From WLMZ01 sp038227995 (GTDB lineage: Bacteria > Actinomycetota > Acidimicrobiia > Acidimicrobiales > Ilumatobacteraceae), in NCBI GenBank assembly GCA_038227995.1, contig JBBRPP010000010.1, positions 1 to 64,000 of the forward strand: a stretch of DNA of 64,000 nucleotides, read 5' to 3'. How positions within the stretch are numbered: position 1 is the stretch's first letter; each line of letters opens with the position of its first letter. Made by a program: the position numbers and the translations under genes. This document shows, one piece after another, positions 24,546 through 33,756 of this stretch. The notes under the pieces are model-generated. The model saw only the letters and a list, made by a program, of their open reading frames with translations. It had not been told where the DNA came from and did no database searches.

Positions 24546-25426
24546 AGAAGCGTCGTTGGCGCGACGCGGGCCTCGCCGCGGTCCTGATCGGGCCCTCCGC
24601 GGCGGTGCTCGGGCTGTTCGTGATCTACCCGCTGCTGAAGGCTGTGTGGCTCGGCCGCGAGCGGTGCAGCAACGCCAAGTGCTCGACCAACGGCTGGCAC
24701 CAGTACGTCGACGCGTTTCGGAGCAACGAGTTCCAGGACGCGCTCGTCGTCACCCTGAAGTACGCGTTGATCACGGTGCCGATCGGGCTCGTGCTCGGCA
24801 TCGGGCTGGCCGTCCTCGCCGACAAGTACATCCGCGGCGTCGGTATCTTCCGCACCATCTTCTCCAGCACGGTCGCCACCAGCGTGGCCGTGGCCTCGGT
24901 CATGTGGTTCTTCCTGTTCAACCCGAACATCGGCGTTCTGGCCCATTATCTGGGCGGTGTCTTCAAGAGCCCAGGTCTGCTGCAGGACTCGCACACGGCG
25001 TTGTGGGCCGTGTCGGCCAGCTCGATCTGGGCCAACCTCGGGTTCACGTTCATCGTGGTGACCGCTGGTCTGCAGAGCGTGCCGAAGGACCTCTACGAGA
25101 GCGCGTACGTCGATGGTGCGACCGGGTTCGGACGGTTCACGAACGTGACGTTGCCGATGATCTCGCCGACGTTGCTGTTCGCAACCGTGGTGCTCACGAC
25201 GCGTGCGTTCCAATCGTTCGGTGAGATCGACATCTTGACCGCCGGCGGTCCGGCACCGACGAATCCGACGACGACGCTGACGTACCTCGCATACGGCAAG
25301 GGGCTGCCGACATCCGGCGACGACGGTCTGCGCTCGACGGTGTCGGTGTTGCTGTTCTTCGTCCTGCTGGTGCTCGCCCTGGTCCAGTTCCGTGGCCTCG
25401 ACAAGCGAGTGCACTATGGCAATTGA
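24542..25426 (+). CDS. ABC sugar importer permease (MalF/UgpA-like)
   Basis: The 294-residue permease has six transmembrane helices and the EAA-loop YESAYVDGATGFGRFTNVTLP, by which it contacts the ATPase. An extracytoplasmic insertion of about 25 residues with two Cys (RERCSNAKCSTNGWHQY) follows the first helix; a disulfide there is possible and unusual. It overlaps the ATPase gene by ATGA and the next permease by 11 bases, so all four importer genes are coupled. Confidence 0.9.
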   Translation: MKKRRWRDAGLAAVLIGPSAAVLGLFVIYPLLKAVWLGRERCSNAKCSTNGWHQYVDAFRSNEFQDALVVTLKYALITVPIGLVLGIGLAVLADKYIRGVGIFRTIFSSTVATSVAVASVMWFFLFNPNIGVLAHYLGGVFKSPGLLQDSHTALWAVSASSIWANLGFTFIVVTAGLQSVPKDLYESAYVDGATGFGRFTNVTLPMISPTLLFATVVLTTRAFQSFGEIDILTAGGPAPTNPTTTLTYLAYGKGLPTSGDDGLRSTVSVLLFFVLLVLALVQFRGLDKRVHYGN

Positions 25427-26243
25427 CCACGTCAGCTCCGGTCGCAAGGTCGGCCGCTACATCCTGCTGGCGCTGATGGCCGCGGTCGTGCTGTTCCCGA
25501 TCTACGTGATGGTCATCGCATCGCTCAAGCCGGGGAACAAGGCGTTCGTCCATCCGCTGCTGCCGGGCGACTTCACGTTCAGCACGCTCCGCGAAGCGTG
25601 GAACTCGGGCAGCCTCGGTCGTGCGCTGTGGGTGTCGACGATCGTGTCCGTCATCGTGACTCTGGCCGAGGTGATCACCGCGATCCTGGCCGCGTACGCG
25701 TTCGTGTTCCTCAAGTTCCCGGGGCAGAAGATCATCTTCGCGATCTTCCTCGCGACATTGCTGGTGCCGCTCGAGGCCACGCTCACGGTGAACCGGCGCA
25801 CGATGCAATCGCTGGGCTGGCTCAACAGCTACAAGGCGTTGACGTTGCCGTTCCTCGCGACCGCATTCGGCATCTTCATGATCCGCCAGGTGTTCCTGAC
25901 GATCCCGAAGGAGATGCGCGAGGCCGCATCGATGGACGGACTCGGGCACATCGGGTTCATGTACGAAGTCGCGGTGCCGCTGTCGCGTCCGACGATCGGC
26001 GCGCTCGCGTTGTTCAGCTTCCTGACGTCGTGGAACCAGTACCTGTGGCCGAACCTCGTCACCACCAATGCCAAGTACAACACGGTGCAGACGGGTCTCA
26101 AGGCGCTGCGGTTCGCCAGTCTCGACAAGCCGAACCTGGTCATCGCCGGCACGGTCATCGTCGCGCTGCCGATCTTCGTCGTGCTGATCGCCTTCCAGCG
26201 ACAACTGGTGCGAGGCTTGACGGCCGGAGCGGTGAAGGGATGA
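25416..26243 (+). CDS. ABC sugar importer permease (MalG/UgpE-like)
   Basis: The 275-residue second permease has six helices and the EAA-loop REAASMDGLGHIGFMYEVAV. Its start ATG 25416 lies within the end of the previous gene and its stop overlaps the solute-binding protein start by ATGA. It pairs with the first permease to form the channel. The sequence NQYLWPNLVTTNAKYNTVQT matches the family's conserved C-terminal region. Confidence 0.9.
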   Translation: MAIDHVSSGRKVGRYILLALMAAVVLFPIYVMVIASLKPGNKAFVHPLLPGDFTFSTLREAWNSGSLGRALWVSTIVSVIVTLAEVITAILAAYAFVFLKFPGQKIIFAIFLATLLVPLEATLTVNRRTMQSLGWLNSYKALTLPFLATAFGIFMIRQVFLTIPKEMREAASMDGLGHIGFMYEVAVPLSRPTIGALALFSFLTSWNQYLWPNLVTTNAKYNTVQTGLKALRFASLDKPNLVIAGTVIVALPIFVVLIAFQRQLVRGLTAGAVKG

Positions 26244-27868
26244 CCATGCTCGATCGAACTGGGCGCGATCGCCACGGACGCGATCGCCACCGCTTGGCTC
26301 TTTCGTTGCTGGTGATCGGTGGCGTGCTCGTCGCATCGTCGTGCCGGTCGGGCAAGAGCTTGTCCAGTGCGGGCTACCCGAATCGGACCAAGCCGGCGAC
26401 GACGACCACCGTGGCGGCCACGGCACCTCCGGCCATCACGCTCGCACCCGGGGTCACCCTTGCGCCGGGTGACACGCTGCCCGTCGCGACGACGTCGACC
26501 GTTGCCCCCACCGACCCGCCGACCACGTTGCCGCGCCCGCTCGATTCGCTGCCGAAGTGCAACACATCGGTGCTCGACACGGCATCAGCCTCCGGACCGG
26601 TGAACATCACGTTCTGGCACGGTCTCGCCAACGAGTTGGGCACCGAGTTGCAGACGCTGACGGACCAGTACAACGCGTCGCAGAACAAGGTTCACGTCAA
26701 CCTCGAGTTCCAGGGCGGCTACGACCAGACGATCGACAAGTACCTGCAGAGCAACCAGGACAACCGCCCCGACATGGTGCAGATGCCCGAGTACATGGTG
26801 CAGCAGATGATCGACACCAAGAGCACCGTGCCGACCCAGGCGTGCGCCGAATCCGACAGCTACGACCTATCGAAGTTCATCCCCCAGACGCTTCGTGCTT
26901 ATGCCTCGCAGAGCGTGCAGTGGTCGATGCCGTTCAACGTCAGCCTGCCGGTGCTCTTCTACCTCAAGCCGCGTTTCGTCGCAGCCGGTCTCGACCCCGA
27001 CAACCCGCCGCAGACGCTGGATGAACTGCTGGCCGCGTGCAAGCAGATCGTCGCATCGAAGGCATCGGCCAAGAGCATCTCGCTCGACAGCGACTTCGAC
27101 GGTGGCGGCGGCTGGTTCATCGAGCAATGGCTCGCCAAGGCCGGTGAGTTCTACGCCGACAACCAGAACGGCCGGGCCGCGCCCGCGACCAAGGTGCTGT
27201 ACGACGGCGCCGCAGGCGTGCAGTTGCTGACGTTCCTCAAGTCGCTCGTCACCGATGGCGGTGCCGCCTACGTCGGTGACAACGCGAGCGGGACGGACAC
27301 GCTGTTGAAGCTGGCCGACAAGGACGCGCCGGCCGCGATGACCATCGCCACGTCGGCATCGCTCGGTCCGGTGTTGGCGTTCGTCAAGGGCGGCATCATT
27401 CCCGGCATCACCGCCGATCAGGTCGGTGTCAGCTACATGCCCGGGCCCGGTGGCGGGCTCGGCGGTCTCGTCGGCGGGGCCTCGCTGTACATCGTCAACA
27501 AGGGCGATGCGAAGGCGGCCGCGGCGTGGGACTACATGAAGTTCCTCGACAGCGCCCAGTCGCAGTCGACATGGGCCGCAGCAACCGGCTACGTGCCGGT
27601 GCGCACCGATGCGCTCGACCTCGATCCGATCAAGACGGTGTATGTCTCCGACCCTCGCTTCAAGGTGCCGTACGACCAACTGCTCGGCTCGAAGGATGCG
27701 CCGACCTCGGAAGGTCCGGTGATCGGCCCGCTGCTACAGGTCCGTAAAGTCACGGCCGCTGCAGTCGCCACGGTCTTGCAGGGCGGCGACCCACAGGCCG
27801 CGCTGACGTCTGCCGCACAGCAGGCCGACGACCTCATCTCGAACTACGCCGCACAGAACGGCGGCTGA
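26240..27868 (+). CDS. Extracellular solute-binding lipoprotein of the sugar importer
   Basis: The 542-residue protein has a signal peptide ending in the lipobox VASSC (Cys near residue 35). A Thr/Pro/Ala-rich tether of about 70 residues follows, then a class 1 solute-binding domain beginning VNITFWHGLANELGTELQTL and including FQGGYDQTIDKYLQ. The domain is typical of glycerol-phosphate or oligosaccharide binders (UgpB-like). GAAGGG precedes the ATG at 26240. It captures the ligand outside the membrane and delivers it to the permeases. The exact ligand is not visible from sequence. Confidence 0.88.
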   Translation: MTMLDRTGRDRHGRDRHRLALSLLVIGGVLVASSCRSGKSLSSAGYPNRTKPATTTTVAATAPPAITLAPGVTLAPGDTLPVATTSTVAPTDPPTTLPRPLDSLPKCNTSVLDTASASGPVNITFWHGLANELGTELQTLTDQYNASQNKVHVNLEFQGGYDQTIDKYLQSNQDNRPDMVQMPEYMVQQMIDTKSTVPTQACAESDSYDLSKFIPQTLRAYASQSVQWSMPFNVSLPVLFYLKPRFVAAGLDPDNPPQTLDELLAACKQIVASKASAKSISLDSDFDGGGGWFIEQWLAKAGEFYADNQNGRAAPATKVLYDGAAGVQLLTFLKSLVTDGGAAYVGDNASGTDTLLKLADKDAPAAMTIATSASLGPVLAFVKGGIIPGITADQVGVSYMPGPGGGLGGLVGGASLYIVNKGDAKAAAAWDYMKFLDSAQSQSTWAAATGYVPVRTDALDLDPIKTVYVSDPRFKVPYDQLLGSKDAPTSEGPVIGPLLQVRKVTAAAVATVLQGGDPQAALTSAAQQADDLISNYAAQNGG

Positions 27869-27913
27869 GCCCCACCCGCTCGCGGGTTCCAGGCACCAGC
27901 TCGACCCCTTCGC

Positions 27914-27930
27914 CTGCCTCAGCCAGGCAG
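27914..27930. terminator. Weak hairpin between convergent genes
   Basis: CTGCCT and AGGCAG pair across five bases in the 82-base gap between the convergent genes ending at 27868 and 27951. No T-tract follows; termination is a guess from position. Confidence 0.25.
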
Positions 27931-27950
27931 ATCCGGCGCGGCGTAGGCGG

Positions 27951-29837
27951 TCAGCTGAAGACTTGTCCTGATCGTGGGAACGTGAACGACGAGCCGTCGC
28001 ACGTCGCGGCCGAGAATGCCGTGAGGAAGAGTTTCAGCCACTGCTCGCCGAGGTCGATGGCGCGCCCATCAACGGTTGCCGTAGCGATCATGCCCTGCGG
28101 TATGACGGTCAGTACGTAGGTGTCGCCATCGGCGGTCCAGTTCACTGCCGCGGCACCACGCACCTGGATGCTGCTGGCAACGGACTCAAGCGTCGACAGG
28201 ATCGGCGCCGAAGCAGCCCAATCGAAGACGCCCGTGCCGCCCGGGTTCAGCTCCAGCGTTGTGCCGTCGAGACCGGACACGCTGATGTTGTCGAGGACCT
28301 GCGCCGAACCGCCGGTGAGGGTACGACCGATGCAACCGGTGGTCGGCACCGTGGTTGCCACTGTGGTCGGCTGCAGTGTCGTGGGCAATGTCGTGTCGGC
28401 CGCGGTGGTGGTGGGCGGTGCGGTCGCCGGCGGGTGGGTCGTCGTCGGTGGTCTCGCGGTCGTGGCGGGAGACGTCGGCGGAACGTGGTACGTGATGGTC
28501 ACGGCAGCGCTCGTCGCCGCTGCGTCGTCGAGCTTGCTCAACGCAGCGAGTGTGTCGGTCGCGGAGGTGGCGAAGGTCGCGCTGACCGCCGGGGGCAGGT
28601 CGGCGAGTGCCCCCGTGATGATCGTCGCGACGAGCGCGCGGATGTCGTTGGCGTTCGAGCGCCGCACGACCACAGCTGCCGATGTGGTGCCCGACGCGAC
28701 CTGGCCGCCCTGGATCTGCGCGGATTCGTTCGGCGTCTCATAGACCAGATTGGCGGCGTAGGTGCCGTGCATTGCCGTCAGGGACGAATCGGCGGACACG
28801 AACTGTGCGTACGGCGTGTCGGCCAGCGTCCACTCGACAGGGCTGCCGGTCGGGTCGAGCGACGGCAGCGTGATGCCTGCTTCGGTTGCACACGCGGTGA
28901 TCGACGCCGGCCAATCCGTCGTGGGGCCGGGATCGAGCGTGACCCGGAAGTGGCCCTCGTTTCCGCCCAGCGGCTGCACCGCGTAGCTGTTCGTCGCCGG
29001 ATCGGCGGTGACCGTCGCGACCCACGGATCGATCGCGCCGACGAGGGTCGCAGCGACCGACAACGCCTCCACCGCGGTCTTGAGCGCGCCTGCGTCGGCT
29101 TCGGTCGGCGGCTTCACCCCGGCCGGGAGGTCGTCGCGGTAGCGCGTGATCGCGGAGGCCGCGAGGTCGATGAGCAGACCTTCGTCGCCGATGACTCCGA
29201 CGACTCGGCCGACCGTTGTGGTGTACAGCGATTTCAGCGCCGCGCAGGGGTCGCCGGTCGATCCTGGGATTGTCGACGTGTTGCCCATCGAGCCGAGACC
29301 GGGATCATGATTGGCGCGATTCGGACCCCCGGCCCGAGCAGTGCCATTGGCGATGTCGCTGACGAACATGTCGATGACGGCCCACGGGTAGGTGAACGTC
29401 GACGGGTGCCGCAGCGTGTTGACATCGACGACGTGACGCGCTGCCTCTGATGCCTTCGACGAGCCGGCCGCGAGCCACACGGCCAGCAGCGCATCGATCG
29501 GGACGACGTTTGCTTGGACAGGTATCTGGCGACGCAGATCGGCGCCCGTGATGCCGACACCGACGACGGCGGCGCGCGCCACCCGATTCGCCTGCCAATC
29601 GGTGAGGGTGAGCACGTGCGCGCCAGGCTTCGGAACGGCGGACGACGTGACGTCGATCTGGGCGATGTCGAACTGATCGAGGACGTTCCGCACCGAGATC
29701 GTGTGTGCCCCCGATGGGGTCGTGATCGGCGTGAGCGCCTGACGGTTCGAGGTGCAGCCGACGATGACAGCGGCAGCAGCGATGCCGGCCATGAGGCGAC
29801 GTCGTCTCGTTGCGGCAATCGGCGGACGCGTGGGCAC
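27951..29837 (-). CDS. Large secreted lipoprotein of unknown function
   Basis: The 628-residue protein begins with a basic N-region, a hydrophobic stretch (LMAGIAAAAVIVGC) and a lipobox Cys at about 28. The body is Ala/Thr-rich without recognisable domains. Residues about 450-510 form a Thr/Pro-rich spacer, after which a second domain of about 120 residues (GGSAQVLDNISVSGLDGTTL onward, ending in a TCDGSSFTF segment) resembles a small beta domain. The GTG start is supported by a TACTGT box. It is surface-exposed; function unknown. Confidence 0.75.
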   Translation of the reverse strand: MPTRPPIAATRRRRLMAGIAAAAVIVGCTSNRQALTPITTPSGAHTISVRNVLDQFDIAQIDVTSSAVPKPGAHVLTLTDWQANRVARAAVVGVGITGADLRRQIPVQANVVPIDALLAVWLAAGSSKASEAARHVVDVNTLRHPSTFTYPWAVIDMFVSDIANGTARAGGPNRANHDPGLGSMGNTSTIPGSTGDPCAALKSLYTTTVGRVVGVIGDEGLLIDLAASAITRYRDDLPAGVKPPTEADAGALKTAVEALSVAATLVGAIDPWVATVTADPATNSYAVQPLGGNEGHFRVTLDPGPTTDWPASITACATEAGITLPSLDPTGSPVEWTLADTPYAQFVSADSSLTAMHGTYAANLVYETPNESAQIQGGQVASGTTSAAVVVRRSNANDIRALVATIITGALADLPPAVSATFATSATDTLAALSKLDDAAATSAAVTITYHVPPTSPATTARPPTTTHPPATAPPTTTAADTTLPTTLQPTTVATTVPTTGCIGRTLTGGSAQVLDNISVSGLDGTTLELNPGGTGVFDWAASAPILSTLESVASSIQVRGAAAVNWTADGDTYVLTVIPQGMIATATVDGRAIDLGEQWLKLFLTAFSAATCDGSSFTFPRSGQVFS

Positions 29838-29844
29838 AACCCCG

Positions 29845-29850
29845 ACAGTA
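29845..29850 (-). promoter_or_regulatory. -10 box of a leaderless promoter
   Basis: Minus-strand TACTGT lies seven bases before GTG 29837, just downstream of the groEL terminator. Confidence 0.45.
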
Positions 29851-29857
29851 AACGACG

Positions 29858-29885
29858 AAGGCCCCGGGCCGAAGCCCGGGGCCTT
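29858..29885 (-). terminator. groEL transcription terminator
   Basis: A perfect 12-bp stem (AAGGCCCCGGGC with its complement) closes a TTCG tetraloop when read on the minus strand. It lies 50 bases after the groEL stop and before the next gene's promoter. The C(UUCG)G loop makes it very stable. No long T-run follows, as is common in GC-rich actinobacteria. Confidence 0.85.
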
Positions 29886-29934
29886 TCGTTGTTGATCGTG
29901 AGATCGGGTTGCGTGGTGGCAACCGAGCCGAGGC

Positions 29935-31554
29935 TCAGTAGTCCTCCATGCCTCCGCCCATTCCGCCGCCCGAGCTGTCTTCCGGCTTGTCAGCCACGAC
30001 TGCTTCGGTGGTGAGGAACAGGGCCGCGATCGAAGCTGCGTTCTGCAGCGCCGAGCGGGTGACCTTGGCGGCGTCGATGACGCCGAGCTTGACGAGGTCC
30101 TCGTATTCGCCGGTGGCGGCGTTGAGGCCTTCGTTGCCCTTCAGGCCCTTGACCTTCTCGACGACGACGCCACCTTCCATGCCGGCGTTCTCGGCGATCT
30201 GCTTCAGCGGCGCTTCCAGCGACTTGGCAACCAGGCGGGCGCCCGTTGCTTCGTCACCGGTGAGGCTGTCGGCAACCGCGAGCACGGCGGCCTGCGCACG
30301 GAGCAGCGCAACGCCGCCTCCGGGCACGACGCCCTCTTCGATCGCAGCCTTGGTGGTGGAGACAGCGTCCTCGATGCGGTGCTTCTTCTCCTTCAGTTCC
30401 ACCTCGGTGGCGGCGCCGACCTTCAGCACGGCAACGCCGCCGCTGAGCTTGGCGAGACGCTCTTGCAGCTTCTCGCGGTCGTAGTCTGAATCGGTGTTCT
30501 CGATCTCGGCCTTGATCTGGTTGATGCGACCCTTGATGTCGTCTTCGGCGCCGGCGCCTTCGACGATGGTGGTCTCGTCCTTGGTGATGATGACCTTCTT
30601 GGCGGTGCCGAGGAGATCGAGCGTGGCGGCGTCGAGCTTGAGGCCGACTTCCTCGCTGATGACCTGACCACCGGTGAGGATCGCGATGTCCTGCAGCATC
30701 GCCTTGCGACGCTCGCCGAAGCCGGGGGCCTTGACGGCGGCCGAGCGGAACGTGCCGCGGATCTTGTTCACGACCAACGTGGCGAGGGCTTCACCCTCGA
30801 CATCCTCGGCGAGGATCAGCAACGGGCGACCGCCCTGCATGACCTTCTCGAGCACTGGCAGCATGTCGCGTACCGACGAGATCTTCGACGACACGATGAG
30901 GATGTACGGGTCCTCGAGGGACACTTCCATCCGCTCGGGGTCGGTCACGAAGTACGGCGAGATGTAGCCCTTGTCGAAGCGCATGCCCTCGACGAGGTCC
31001 ATTTCCATGCCGAAGGTCTGGCTCTCCTCGACGGTGATGACGCCGTCCTTGCCGACCTTGTCGATCGCGTCGGAGATCATCGAACCGATTTCGGTGTCAG
31101 CCGACGAGATCGAGGCGACCTGTGCGATCTGATCCTTCGAGTCGACTTCCTTGGCGAGCGCCTTGATGCTGTCGACGGCAGCGGCAACAGCAGCCTCGAT
31201 GCCCTTCTTCAGGCTCATCGGGTTGGCGCCGGCTGCGACGTTGCGCAGGCCTTCGCGAACCATTGCCCAGGCGAGGACCGTGGCGGTGGTGGTTCCGTCA
31301 CCGGCGACGTCGTCGGTCTTCTTGGCGACTTCCTTGACGAGTTCGGCGCCGATCCGCTCATACGGATCTTCGAGCTCGATGTCCTTGGCGATGGACACGC
31401 CGTCGTTGGTGATGGTGGGGGCGCCCCACTTCTTGTCCAGCACGACGTTGCGGCCCTTCGGCCCAAGCGTGACGCGCACGGCGTCAGCAAGCTTGTTCAT
31501 GCCGGCTTCGAGGCCGCGGCGGGCCTGCTCGTCAAACGCGATCATCTTTGGCAT
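29935..31554 (-). CDS. groL: 60-kDa chaperonin GroEL
   Basis: The 539-residue chaperonin has the full GroEL sequence: LGPKGRNVVLDKKWGAPTIT, ATP-site GDGTTTATVLA, VEGMRFDKGYISPYF, and the Gly/Met-rich tail GGGMGGGM ending in EDY. It forms the folding chamber in the cytoplasm. GGAGG lies eight bases before ATG 31554. No groES precedes it, so this is a solo groEL, as in actinobacteria with two copies. The CIRCE site at 31631 shows HrcA control, so it is heat inducible. A strong terminator follows. Confidence 0.98.
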   Translation of the reverse strand: MPKMIAFDEQARRGLEAGMNKLADAVRVTLGPKGRNVVLDKKWGAPTITNDGVSIAKDIELEDPYERIGAELVKEVAKKTDDVAGDGTTTATVLAWAMVREGLRNVAAGANPMSLKKGIEAAVAAAVDSIKALAKEVDSKDQIAQVASISSADTEIGSMISDAIDKVGKDGVITVEESQTFGMEMDLVEGMRFDKGYISPYFVTDPERMEVSLEDPYILIVSSKISSVRDMLPVLEKVMQGGRPLLILAEDVEGEALATLVVNKIRGTFRSAAVKAPGFGERRKAMLQDIAILTGGQVISEEVGLKLDAATLDLLGTAKKVIITKDETTIVEGAGAEDDIKGRINQIKAEIENTDSDYDREKLQERLAKLSGGVAVLKVGAATEVELKEKKHRIEDAVSTTKAAIEEGVVPGGGVALLRAQAAVLAVADSLTGDEATGARLVAKSLEAPLKQIAENAGMEGGVVVEKVKGLKGNEGLNAATGEYEDLVKLGVIDAAKVTRSALQNAASIAALFLTTEAVVADKPEDSSGGGMGGGMEDY

Positions 31555-31566
31555 CTGGTGTCCTCC

Positions 31567-31599
31567 ATTGGACGGTATTGGACGTATTGACATTGGACG
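31567..31599. repeat. Three CGTCCAAT repeats in the groEL leader
   Basis: ATTGGACG on the plus strand (CGTCCAAT on the groEL strand) occurs at 31567-31574, 31577-31584 and 31592-31599, between the CIRCE element and the groEL ribosome binding site. It could be a binding site for a second regulator or for an RNA feature. Confidence 0.6.
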
Positions 31600-31630
31600 A
31601 ACCAATGAGTTCTCTCGCCCCTGCGAGGCG

Positions 31631-31657
31631 TTAGCACTCTAATGGTTCGAGTGCTAA
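31631..31657. promoter_or_regulatory. CIRCE element (HrcA operator)
   Basis: TTAGCACTC and GAGTGCTAA are separated by nine bases, an exact match to the CIRCE consensus bound by the heat-shock repressor HrcA. It lies 77 bases before the groEL start. Confidence 0.97.
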
Positions 31658-31715
31658 CCAGACAACCGCACGCCGCGAACTCGGTGATCAGCTGCGAACT
31701 GTGGGGCGACCGGGG

Positions 31716-33638
31716 TCAGGACGAGAACCAGCCGGTGATGTCGGCCACCAGGTGAGTCGCGACGGAGTTGTAGAGACGGATGCCGCCGTCGGCAGCGATG
31801 CCGATCTGGGCGTGATCCGAGATCGTCTGGCCGGCCGTCGTGACGTTGAGGTTGGACACGATCGGCCGGGTGCCGTCGGGGTACGCCGTCACGAAGCCGC
31901 CTCCGGCCGCCTCGGTCGCGGTCACGTTCATCACGAGCGCGGTCCGGCCGGCAGCGGCCTGACCGGACGAGGCGACGTTCAACGTGAGCGTGCTTCCCAG
32001 CGTGCGCTTGGTGAGGTCGCGGCTGTCGTAGACGCGGTATGGGCTGACCGGCACGAAGAGACCCTGGGTGGAAGCAGCGGCCGTCGATGTCGTGTACCAA
32101 CCGCTGACGTCGGCGACGAGGTGGGTCGCGACCGTCGTCGTCCACCGCACCGATCCGTCGGCGCCGACGGGCAAGATCACCTGATTGGCGATCGTCTGCC
32201 CGGCAGATTCGGGGTTGAGGACCGAGGTGGACGGCTTGGTGCCCTCAGGCCACATCGACACATAGCCCGGCCCCTCGGCTTCCGTCGCTGTCAACGTGAG
32301 CACGATGGCCGAGACGCCGGTGGTGGGCACGCCCTGCTGGCCGAGCACCGGCAAGGTCGCGGTGGTCCCTGCGCTCGGCTTCGAGCCGGTGTAGCCGACC
32401 GCCACCCGCGTGTCGAGCAGTCGGCCGGGTGTCAGCGGCTGGAAGCGACCGGACGTCGACGACGTCGCGGCGACGTAGTAGCCGAAGACATCGGCGATGA
32501 GATGCGTGCCGGACTGGGTGTAGAGGCGCACCGAGCCGTCGGCACCGATCGGGATCGTCACCAGGTTCGGGCGGGTCTGGCCCGCCACTTCGAGGTTGAG
32601 GTTCGAGGTCGCCGGCCTGGTGCCGTCCGGCCACGCGGTGACGTAGCCGGCCGCTGTGGCCTCTGTCGCGGTCACGTTGAGCACGACAGCAGAGGCCCCT
32701 GCCAACGGCACGCCACCATGCCCGGCGATCGCCACCACGACGGTGGCGCCCGCGGCCGGTTTCGAGCCGGTGTATCCGGTGAGGGTGTCGGCGCGGGTGT
32801 CGAGGATTCGAGCCGGCACCGCGAGCGGTACGAACGCCGACGGCGAGCCGATCGTCGTCGGCGACGTGGTCGGCGTGTACGAATCGTTCGTCGGCGCGCC
32901 GCCGGTCGAGTTCGACGCGTCCGTGACGCCGAGCGTGTTGACGCCGATGTAACCGCTGCCACTGGTCGTCATCGTCAGCAGCGCCGCAGATCCCGCCTGG
33001 GCGTAGACGTTGTCACCCGAGTTGTGAGTCCCGGTCGTCGTGTTGTACGGCGACTTCCCGTACACGGTGGTGGTGAAGCTGTCCGGGAAGAACGCCTGCC
33101 CGGTGTGCACTGTGCTGCCGACATGGACCTTGATGTGCACGTGGGGTGCGCGGCCGGAGTACCAACCGGGGAAGATCGTCGTGAACGTCACCTTGCCGTC
33201 GGCGTCGGACACCTGCGTGCCACGCAGGAAGGTGGTGCCGAGTGCCGCGCCGGTCGAACCCACCTGCGACGGGTAGCCCGAGTACGTTCCCGTCGCGTCG
33301 GCGTGCCAGATCTCGACGACAGCGCCGGCGATCGGCCCGCACGAGGTCGCGTTGGCGATCGTGAAGTCGAGCGTCAGCGGTGTGCCGGCCTTGCCCTCGG
33401 TGATGTCCTGGCGGACCAGCGTCGTCTCGTCGAGGTAGTACGGGCCCTGCGTGACCTCGACCATCAGGTTGCACGCCGACGCGGCATCGACGGTCGTCGC
33501 GGCCGTGAGGCTGGAACCGAGTCCGGCGAACCTGGCGATGCCGAACGCGCCGACGCCGAGTGCGCTGAGGGCGAGTGCGTGGCGACGGCTCACGCCGATC
33601 GGAGCGGTTGGGATGCTGGGCGATGAGATGTCGTTCAT
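31716..33638 (-). CDS. Secreted intradiol dioxygenase-like protein with three beta-domain repeats
   Basis: The 640-residue protein has a twin-arginine signal (SRRHALALSALG, residues 18-29). An intradiol dioxygenase-like domain follows at about 60-230. Candidate ferric ligands are Tyr119 or Tyr122 (TYSGYP), Tyr160 (GWYSGR), His166 and His168 (PHVHIKV). After a Thr/Ser/Pro linker come three copies of a 120-residue actinobacterial surface domain, each with (F/V)xPLxPxRxLDTR, TATEAxxxGYVTAWPDGT and a GADGxVRxY...HLIADV finish. The fusion suggests a cell-surface or matrix enzyme. Start at 33638 has a CAGAGT box seven bases upstream. Substrate unknown. Confidence 0.85.
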   Translation of the reverse strand: MNDISSPSIPTAPIGVSRRHALALSALGVGAFGIARFAGLGSSLTAATTVDAASACNLMVEVTQGPYYLDETTLVRQDITEGKAGTPLTLDFTIANATSCGPIAGAVVEIWHADATGTYSGYPSQVGSTGAALGTTFLRGTQVSDADGKVTFTTIFPGWYSGRAPHVHIKVHVGSTVHTGQAFFPDSFTTTVYGKSPYNTTTGTHNSGDNVYAQAGSAALLTMTTSGSGYIGVNTLGVTDASNSTGGAPTNDSYTPTTSPTTIGSPSAFVPLAVPARILDTRADTLTGYTGSKPAAGATVVVAIAGHGGVPLAGASAVVLNVTATEATAAGYVTAWPDGTRPATSNLNLEVAGQTRPNLVTIPIGADGSVRLYTQSGTHLIADVFGYYVAATSSTSGRFQPLTPGRLLDTRVAVGYTGSKPSAGTTATLPVLGQQGVPTTGVSAIVLTLTATEAEGPGYVSMWPEGTKPSTSVLNPESAGQTIANQVILPVGADGSVRWTTTVATHLVADVSGWYTTSTAAASTQGLFVPVSPYRVYDSRDLTKRTLGSTLTLNVASSGQAAAGRTALVMNVTATEAAGGGFVTAYPDGTRPIVSNLNVTTAGQTISDHAQIGIAADGGIRLYNSVATHLVADITGWFSS

Positions 33639-33645
33639 GGGCACG

Positions 33646-33651
33646 ACTCTG
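33646..33651 (-). promoter_or_regulatory. -10-like box of a leaderless promoter
   Basis: Minus-strand CAGAGT lies seven bases before ATG 33638. Confidence 0.35.
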
Positions 33652-33744
33652 AGTGTCGAACCTGGGGACCCGCTCAGAATGTCGTCCGTGTTCCGGCAGA
33701 CAGTTGCGCTCGAAAATGGACGAATCGGGGGACCACCGGTGAGG

Positions 33745-33750
33745 CACAAT
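33745..33750 (+). promoter_or_regulatory. -10-like box of a leaderless promoter
   Basis: CACAAT lies six bases before ATG 33757. Confidence 0.35.
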
Positions 33751-33756
33751 TCGGTC

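Noticed and set aside
25598..27868. A 756-codon solute-binding protein
   Set aside because: The first 214 codons are a shadow of the second permease gene. The ATG at 26240 overlaps the permease stop and starts a proper lipoprotein signal peptide.
31701..33626. A 641-codon plus-strand frame
   Set aside because: It is the complement of the dioxygenase-like repeat gene; the Arg/Gly/Asp-rich translation is typical of a GC-rich shadow frame.
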